The notes below the pieces were generated by a model that did no database searches, was not told the DNA's origin, and worked only from the letters and a program-made list of their open reading frames with translations. Shown in pieces: positions 9,507 through 13,977 of a stretch of 13,977 nucleotides of DNA. The DNA is from Asterionellopsis glacialis (lineage: Eukaryota; Bacillariophyta; Plagiogrammaphyceae; Rhaphoneidales; Asterionellopsidaceae). Where the stretch lies: the NCBI GenBank assembly GCA_014885115.2, contig WKLE02000912.1, positions 11,848 to 25,824 on the forward strand, in the 5' to 3' direction. Numbering within the stretch: position 1 is the stretch's first letter; every line of letters starts with the position of its first letter. Position numbers and translations under genes: made by a program.

Positions 9507-9950
9507 TCCCTCTACACCCACAGGATGATACGAGAAAACCTCTCTTTAGAACGGAATGCGACCGAATGACCACCAAATCCGAGCCGTTTCGATGTTCATT
9601 TACACGAGAGAGAGAGTGGGGGTCGCTGAGATGACACGATGCACGATGCCAAAAGTGCGCGCACGAAGAGTTGTTTTTTTAGTGTTTTTTTTTGGTGTTT
9701 TTTTTAGGCGGAACCGCCACAAGTGGGAAAATGCCAGACAAGGAAAATGTCAGATACATCATGTAGTCGTTGAGGACCAATCAATCCTAGGCGTCAATTC
9801 AATTGTCAAATGTCGTAATGTTGAGTGTCACTTTACGGACATCTAATGGACCATTTAGACATGACACCATGGTTGCATGATGCAACGCACTTCAAGGGAC
9901 ACCTTGGCCTAACTCCTGTCATTGGAGGAGGAGGAAACAAGCGAGAAGCG
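9507..9950. other. TIP41 upstream region, no gene recognised
   Basis: Contains T-homopolymer runs (about 9672-9705) followed by a small inverted repeat GGCGG-AA-CCGCC (9707-9718). A plus-strand 96-codon open frame (9556-9846) has no ATG-supported homology and is probably chance. CG dinucleotides are still common here, which marks it as host sequence up to about 9950. Confidence 0.45.
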
Positions 9951-10507
9951 CTCACCAAAGAATCCTAACCAACAATCATAAACCTCCAGTATGTAATCTT
10001 TGTAGTGGACTGGTTAGACATGTAGCACTTAAGTAATATTCCCATGTGAAACCCACTGCTATTTAGAGTGGCCATGCATTGGGATACATTTTATTTCACT
10101 GGTTGATGGCTGATAATGATTTTGTAGGCATGATGTGTGATGAGAACCCAAAGTGACATAAGCACCATAGATATGGCACTGGGCATCATAGAATTACCTC
10201 ATACAATGCTGACAAAACAAGATACCTTATATCCTGCATATGGCTGCGCATTGGAATTTGTTGACTAATATTGAAGTTGTTGGCTAATGCCATCTGCTCC
10301 AAAACATGATCATTAATTACAAAGTCATTACAGTTATTACATATGATTAGTGACTGTTGATCCTTTTGCAAACTGCATATTACCTCCAACTTGAATGGTG
10401 TGTGGTAGAATCAAAGGACCTGTAGGTACATTGCCACATTTTCCTCCAGTTTGAGCAGGAGCAACAACAAACCAAACCATACAGGTTGAAGGACAGAACA
10501 TACCACC
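9951..10507. other. Left part of transposon block, no coding recognised
   Basis: This stretch precedes the gag-like start and contains a single CG in about 557 bp. It could be the 5' untranslated or terminal-repeat region of the retroelement, but I could not match any part of it to sequence further right. Short minus-strand open frames (10186-10389 and 10337-10600) show no family features. Confidence 0.4.
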
Positions 10508-10962
10508 ATGGCTAACATAACAGCAACAAGAGCATTGCTTGTGCAAATGAGATTCACCATCAGTGCTGCAACTGAAATCACTGAGAATCAGGGGAATCAA
10601 TTTGTTAGATGAACTATGTGTACTTTATGCTGATGAGGACATTGAAGGACTCTGATAGGTTGTAAGAAAACCAGGGGTGTGATTCCCAATCCATGAGCCA
10701 ATAAAGAAGGACAACTGGCAATAGTGCCAGCTCCTGGTAATGCCATCTCTATGATAGCTGAGACCAAGTTGAATGAGAAGGATCATTCAAATCCATCAAT
10801 TGAACCCAAGATAGATCCAAAGGATTGGCCAAAGACCATGGAGACCATAAATGAGTTTCTCCATGGCCATCTTGGGGTGGATAAAGTACTGCTCTCTTAT
10901 GTAGTGAGAGAGTTAGAAAATGTTATTCCTAAAGATGATGATCCTTCAAACAATTATGATAC

Positions 10963-10992
10963 TGCAGAGCTGTTCCAGGATTAGGTGGACCA
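10963..10992 (+). repeat. Left terminal inverted repeat plus TGCA target
   Basis: The 30 bases starting TGCAGAG match the reverse complement of 11550-11579 at 29 positions; the single difference is C at 10970 against T. The first four bases are the TGCA target. Confidence 0.9.
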
Positions 10993-11176
10993 ACTTGTGA
11001 CATCTAGTCCGTAGACTCCACATAGACCTAAAATTCAGATTTTTGAATTATATACATAATCATTAATGTATAATTTCATATACATTGAAAATTTTTATAT
11101 ATATATGCATATTTTAATAATTTTATACTACTGAAATATATATCATGTTTATAATCATATATGTATATATAATATT

Positions 11177-11329
11177 ATGGCATGGCCAACTTGTATCAGC
11201 ATTGAATACAATGACGACCTGGCCGGTGCTCTTTTGGGCATTGCAGGCTCCCTCAACGGACAAAAATTGGCTGTTGCACCCAGATCTCTTCCGATCAATC
11301 TTGAAAAATGGTGCTGTTTGCGGTACTGA
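11177..11329 (+). CDS. Small ORF inside the TIR element, doubtful
   Basis: A 50-codon frame with an ATG start (MAWPTCISIEYNDD..., ending CCLRY). Its amino-acid makeup looks protein-like (for example DDLAGALLGIAGSLNGQ), and most of the element's CG dinucleotides lie in or near it. It matches no transposase I know. It could be a captured host-gene fragment, a remnant of the autonomous parent's gene, or chance. No introns or flanking coding parts are visible within the element. Confidence 0.25.
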   Translation: MAWPTCISIEYNDDLAGALLGIAGSLNGQKLAVAPRSLPINLEKWCCLRY

Positions 11330-11448
11330 TTTCTTGAAAACCAGCCGTTTTTACCTAACAACCACCAGTGCGGTTCCATGCAGAAGCTCCTTGTCTACAC
11401 TAGTGGTTGTTAGTTAAAAATGGCTGGTTGTTGAGAAATTGGTACCGT
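11321..11448. repeat. Long imperfect hairpin inside the TIR element
   Basis: The left arm at about 11321-11370 (CGGTACTGATTTCTTG through to CCACCAGTG) pairs with the right arm at about 11399-11448 (CACTAGTGG through to GGTACCG). The arms are about 50 bp with scattered mismatches and a loop of about 28 bp (CGGTTCCATGCAGAAG... region). Both arms share AACCAGCC and CTAACAACCAC. As RNA this would fold into a long stem. Confidence 0.8.
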
Positions 11449-11533
11449 AAAATGGTATGTCCATCTGTCCTCACAAAAAAATAACACGTAAAATTACTAG
11501 CTTTGATTAATTTGATTAAAAAAATTTATGTCG

Positions 11534-11551
11534 CAGTCCAGTACTGGACTG
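11534..11551. repeat. Perfect 18-bp palindrome next to right TIR
   Basis: CAGTCCAGTACTGGACTG reads identically on both strands and overlaps the inner end of the right terminal repeat by 2 bp. Subterminal palindromes can be transposase-binding sites, but the left end lacks a matching copy. Confidence 0.75.
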
Positions 11552-11579
11552 GTCCACCTAATCCTGGAACAACTCTGCA
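11550..11579 (-). repeat. Right terminal inverted repeat plus TGCA target
   Basis: Reverse-complement partner of 10963-10992, one mismatch in 30. It ends with TGCA, after which the gag-like frame resumes. Confidence 0.9.
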
Positions 11580-12110
11580 CAAGACCAGATGATTGAGCAA
11601 TGCCCAATCAGAAGTAATACAGCTGGTCAACCCTATAGTACCACTTCCTTTATTGAGGACAGGTGAAAGGTGTGGGATTTACTCTCTAACCTACCAAGAG
11701 AGAGGGAATGTTGGACATACATTAAGCCTTTCCTCCAATGAACACAAGATGGGTGTGGTGCATTTTAGGCCTTATGGGACCAGCACTAGTACCTCTAGAG
11801 GCCCTAACAATGTGGACAATATGGCCACAGAGGCAGAACATATCTTAGAGACAACATTGTATCATTATGGAGAAGAGAGTGCCATTTTAATTTTGAAAGA
11901 TTTTTCTGTATTCACAAAGATCAGCACACCAAACTTAGTTGCTTTGTTTGATGAAGGATACTCAGGCATAAACAACTGTTTGAAGGTCTGTCATCTTAAT
12001 TTAATTATGGGATTAAGACCAATTGGTCAGTTTCCATTCTACTAGAAAAGGCACAATTGGTGAATACATACAGATGTTCATAAAGTTCAGATCTTCATTA
12101 AAAAGACCTC

Positions 12111-12479
12111 CAAAGGTATGTTTAATGATCTCTGAATTGTCTTTTTTGCAGTGTACATTTCCAAGTGCACATGATGCATGACTGGTGTAATCACATATTT
12201 TCCTGTCCTGATTCCTGTAGCAGTAGAAAATATTTGCAGAAATTTGAGAATGGTTCTTCCCATGGTCCAAGTTCATGCACACCCCTATGTGGGTGTATGT
12301 CCTGCTATTTTTGTTATTCTTCTTTTTTATCCTGGTCAAGTTGTGTCTGGAAACCACAGTGACAGACATTTTGTGATGGACTTGTACAACTACAGAATCC
12401 TTTTCTCCCCAAATATGTGCATCCTAGTAACAGGCTTCAAATGTTCCAAATTTACTCTCTAACTAATCTTGTATTCACT
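12111..12479. other. CpG-free stretch of unclear origin
   Basis: Overlapping open frames exist on both strands (plus 12178-12462, minus 12013-12369), neither recognisable. Absence of CG continues. This is probably the junction between the plus-strand gag-like remnant and the minus-strand degenerate sequence, and no function can be assigned. Confidence 0.35.
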
Positions 12480-13043
12480 TAAAAATATGGGGTCTTCTAT
12501 TTCTATCCTGAGACAACTTCTAAGTTTTCTCATTTTTGTCCTGTTAATGTTGCACATGGGTTGAATTGCGTTTGTTGCAACTCCATCTATTGCTGTTGGA
12601 AGTTTATATCCATTTAATTTTATTGTTCCATCATATGTATCTATAAATTCCTCTCTGTAAGAGAGACACAGGTAAGAAAATTTTGTAGAGTATGTTGTTG
12701 TTCATCTGGACTTCCACCACCACTAAGTACAAAGAGCAAGTTGTGGATCCACTTGGAATCACTAGCTGTACATTTCATTTGGATACATTCTGGTGCTCTC
12801 GATATTGCAACAAGATTGAACACTCCTTTACTAACACCTTCAAATGGCAACATATGTTTCTGTGGTCCTACCTCAATTTTTTTGTTGAATAAAACAATAT
12901 CTCTTAATCTAGAGTACCTTTATGAACTTGGAATATCATAGTCAATGTCTACAATAGAATACCAAGTGGCATCAGCATTAGCAATGGCACGTACAAAATT
13001 TGCAAACTCTTGTTGTACACCTGCAATTCAGTGACAGTTTTTT
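12480..13043 (-). pseudogene. Degenerate coding-like sequence, unknown family
   Basis: On the minus strand a frame reads from about 13043 (VQQEFANFVRAIANADATWY) through one stop to VLFNKKIEVGPQKHMLPFEG, GVFNLVAISRAPECIQMKCT and KWIHNLLFVLSGGGSPDEQQ, then shifts frame near 12660-12670 to EEFIDTYDGTIKLNGYKLPT, AIDGVATNAIQPMCNINRTK and KLRSCLRIEIEDP. The sustained protein-like composition across a frame change and a stop suggests a dead gene, probably of a transposable element given the CpG loss. A TTGCAG acceptor-like site precedes the first segment (about 13044-13049), with a GTATGT donor-like site near 13104, so it may once have been spliced. I do not recognise the family. Confidence 0.4.
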
Positions 13044-13125
13044 AAAAAAACATGTAAGTATAGGTGGTAAAGATGATGAAACCATGAAAATTATCACATA
13101 CCTATTGACATCCTGAAGAGTTATC

Positions 13126-13977
13126 CGTTGTCATTCACAAAAATGAGGTTGGGTGTTAGTGTCATTTTGTTGTTCTTGTCCACAAGAATCCCGTAGCGGC
13201 TGGCAGATTTTGGCAGATTTTGTACCCAAAGTTCTGTTTTCACTGCATCGGAGGGAGATTGGTGGGGAACACAGACCGAATGAACCATTTGACTAACGAG
13301 ACTCAACTTATGTACTGAGTCTACACAAGTTTTACGGTAGCGGTCGATTCTGTACAAGGTGAAGACCGTGGCAGGAGATCTACTGAACATGCAGATTAAT
13401 ATTTAGGTATTTCATACAACACTAATTACTATTGTTATTTACTGTATTCAAGCAACGACGAGCATCTGCCGCAATTTGTGACATATGCGACAGTCTGACA
13501 AAAGATCAATGTACTAATATACGGTTATTTTGGAGGGAATGCGCCTCTACGGAAATTGTCGTAGTACTGTACCAGCTACCTGGTACAGTACCTGCCCAGC
13601 TTCTTACCTTTCAAGTGTCCATGAAAAAAATAATAGGAGTACTGTATTATATACGAAGAAGAAAAATGCGACCAGTTTGCTTCTGTTCAGCTTAGGACCT
13701 AATCAACAGAGTGGAGACAGGGATGTAAAGTGCGCGTACTGTAATCCTGTAGTATGGAGAAGCATGTACACAATAAAAAATAGACTTTTTTCTTTTGCCG
13801 TGTAAGGAAATGTTTTCAATAGCATTTGAACATCACAACATCATATTTGGATATTTATCACAAGATTTTCCAAATGCAAGTCGTCTAAAAGAAATTTGAA
13901 TATTGCGATGGTGTATTCAAGTACCGGTAGTCCTTCGACCGGGCAGCACAATAGAGGTTATGATTACTTACCAATTT
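13126..13977. other. Normal-composition flank, no gene recognised
   Basis: CG dinucleotides become frequent again at 13126. An 89-codon minus-strand frame (13390-13121, from ATG, beginning MFSRSPATVF) is the best coding candidate but shows no domain. Two plus-strand frames (13432-13695, 13530-13805) overlap each other and are probably chance. A GTAAGT on the minus strand at about 13971 could be the donor of an exon lying beyond the window. Confidence 0.4.
13564..13591. repeat. Perfect short inverted repeat
   Basis: GTACTGTACCAG (13564-13575) and CTGGTACAGTAC (13580-13591) are exact reverse complements separated by CTAC. The arms are rich in the TACTGTAC word common in the intergenic DNA of this window. 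Confidence 0.85.

Larger units (their letters stand above)
10967..11575. mobile_element. Short TIR element nested in the gag-like frame
   Basis: Terminal inverted repeats of 26 bp with one mismatch begin GAG(C/T)TGTTCCAGG and end GGTGGACCA. The left copy is 10967-10992 and the right copy 11550-11575. TGCA flanks each side (10963-10966 and 11576-11579). Because TGCA is its own reverse complement, the target duplication could be 4, 2 or 0 bp. Collapsing to one TGCA restores the interrupted gag frame (GCA then CAA), which proves insertion. At 609 bp with no transposase it looks non-autonomous (MITE-like); the superfamily is unassigned. It carries 11 CG dinucleotides, unlike its surroundings, so it is probably younger. 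It contains an AT-rich left third, a small ORF, a long hairpin and an 18-bp palindrome beside the right repeat. Confidence 0.85.
10508..12110 (+). pseudogene. Degenerate gag-like frame of a diatom retroelement, split by an insertion
   Basis: The frame opens at an ATG in strong context (ACCACCATGG, 10508) coding MANITATRALLVQ and runs with frameshifts and stops through VPAPGNAISM (about 10721), KIDPKDWPKTMETINEFL (about 10810-10863), LGVDKVLLSYVVREL, and NNYDTA up to 10966. It resumes at 11580 as QDQMIEQCPI and continues through VWDLLSNL, WTYIKP (11712-11729), GPNNVDNMATEAE (11800-11838) and DEGYSGI. I recognise this order as the N-terminal gag-like region recurring in diatom Ty1/copia-type retroelement polyproteins (recall, not a search). 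Protease, integrase and reverse transcriptase are not visible. In-frame stops (11664-11666, 11739-11741) and at least three frame changes show it is dead. The end at about 12110 is approximate; after about 12050 I see only weak resemblance. Confidence 0.6.
9951..13125. mobile_element. CpG-depleted, decayed transposon block
   Basis: By eye I find only four CG dinucleotides (10247, 12569, 12800, 12990) in this interval outside the nested element at 10967-11575. On both sides CG is normal. The block contains a degenerate gag-like frame on the plus strand and degenerate coding-like sequence on the minus strand. I found no long terminal repeats, primer-binding site or terminal repeats for the whole block, so its edges are set by composition only and it may be composite. 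CpG loss with TG/CA gain is what methylated, silenced repeats show after long decay (established mechanism; methylation here is inferred). Confidence 0.7.

Noticed and set aside
9556..9846. Plus-strand 96-codon open frame upstream of TIP41
   Set aside because: It includes translated T-homopolymers (Phe runs) and has no family resemblance or splice context.
12178..12462. Plus-strand 94-codon frame with hydrophobic stretches
   Set aside because: It overlaps an equally long opposite frame in CpG-free decayed DNA, has no recognisable domain, and the hydrophobicity follows from T-richness.
9951..13125. Complete LTR retrotransposon
   Set aside because: No matching direct terminal repeats, primer-binding site, reverse transcriptase or integrase could be found by eye; only a gag-like remnant is supported.
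1..13977. CRISPR array, bacterial operon or ribosome-binding sites
   Set aside because: No regularly spaced repeats are present, and spliced genes with histone, elongin C and TIP41 show the DNA is eukaryotic.

Overview
The window looks like nuclear DNA of a diatom. The coding regions carry short introns of 138-191 bp with GT...AG ends. Two genes encode acid-rich secreted or membrane proteins of a style I know from diatoms (recall, not searched). A decayed retroelement here also resembles diatom elements. Base composition is moderately AT-rich, with many short TACTGTA and GTACCGGTAC words between genes. Genus cannot be told from this sequence.

Positions 1-9506 are an ordinary gene-dense region with six recognisable genes. 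In order they are: an AlkB-like 2-oxoglutarate/Fe(II) dioxygenase (406-1095, +); a two-exon type I membrane protein with an Asp/Ala-rich ectodomain and a Lys/Ser-Pro-rich tail (1268-2914, -); a three-exon type I membrane protein of similar build (3883-5864, +), divergent from the previous gene across about 970 bp; elongin C (6303-6656, -); a histone H2A ending in the H2A.X-type SQEY motif with an intron after its fourth codon (7198-7796, +), divergent from elongin C; and a TIP41-family TOR/PP2A regulator (8400-9506, -). They are independent monocistronic genes. Three are housekeeping functions (ubiquitin ligase adaptor, chromatin, phosphatase/TOR signalling), and no pathway links the six.

Positions about 9951-13125 are a decayed mobile-element block. 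Leaving out one inserted element, I count only four CG dinucleotides in about 2,570 bp, whereas the neighbouring histone exon has about 14 in 395 bp. The block holds a degenerate plus-strand gag-like retroelement reading frame (10508 to about 12110) and degenerate coding-like sequence on the minus strand (about 12480-13043). The gag-like frame is split by a compact element of about 609 bp with terminal inverted repeats (10967-11575). That element has normal CG content, an internal hairpin with roughly 50-bp arms and a 50-codon ORF. Removing it with one TGCA copy restores the gag frame exactly, so it is a later nested insertion. The CpG desert, its sharp edges and the CpG-normal island inside it are the most interesting signal here.

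Positions 13126-13977 return to normal CG content and contain no gene I can recognise.
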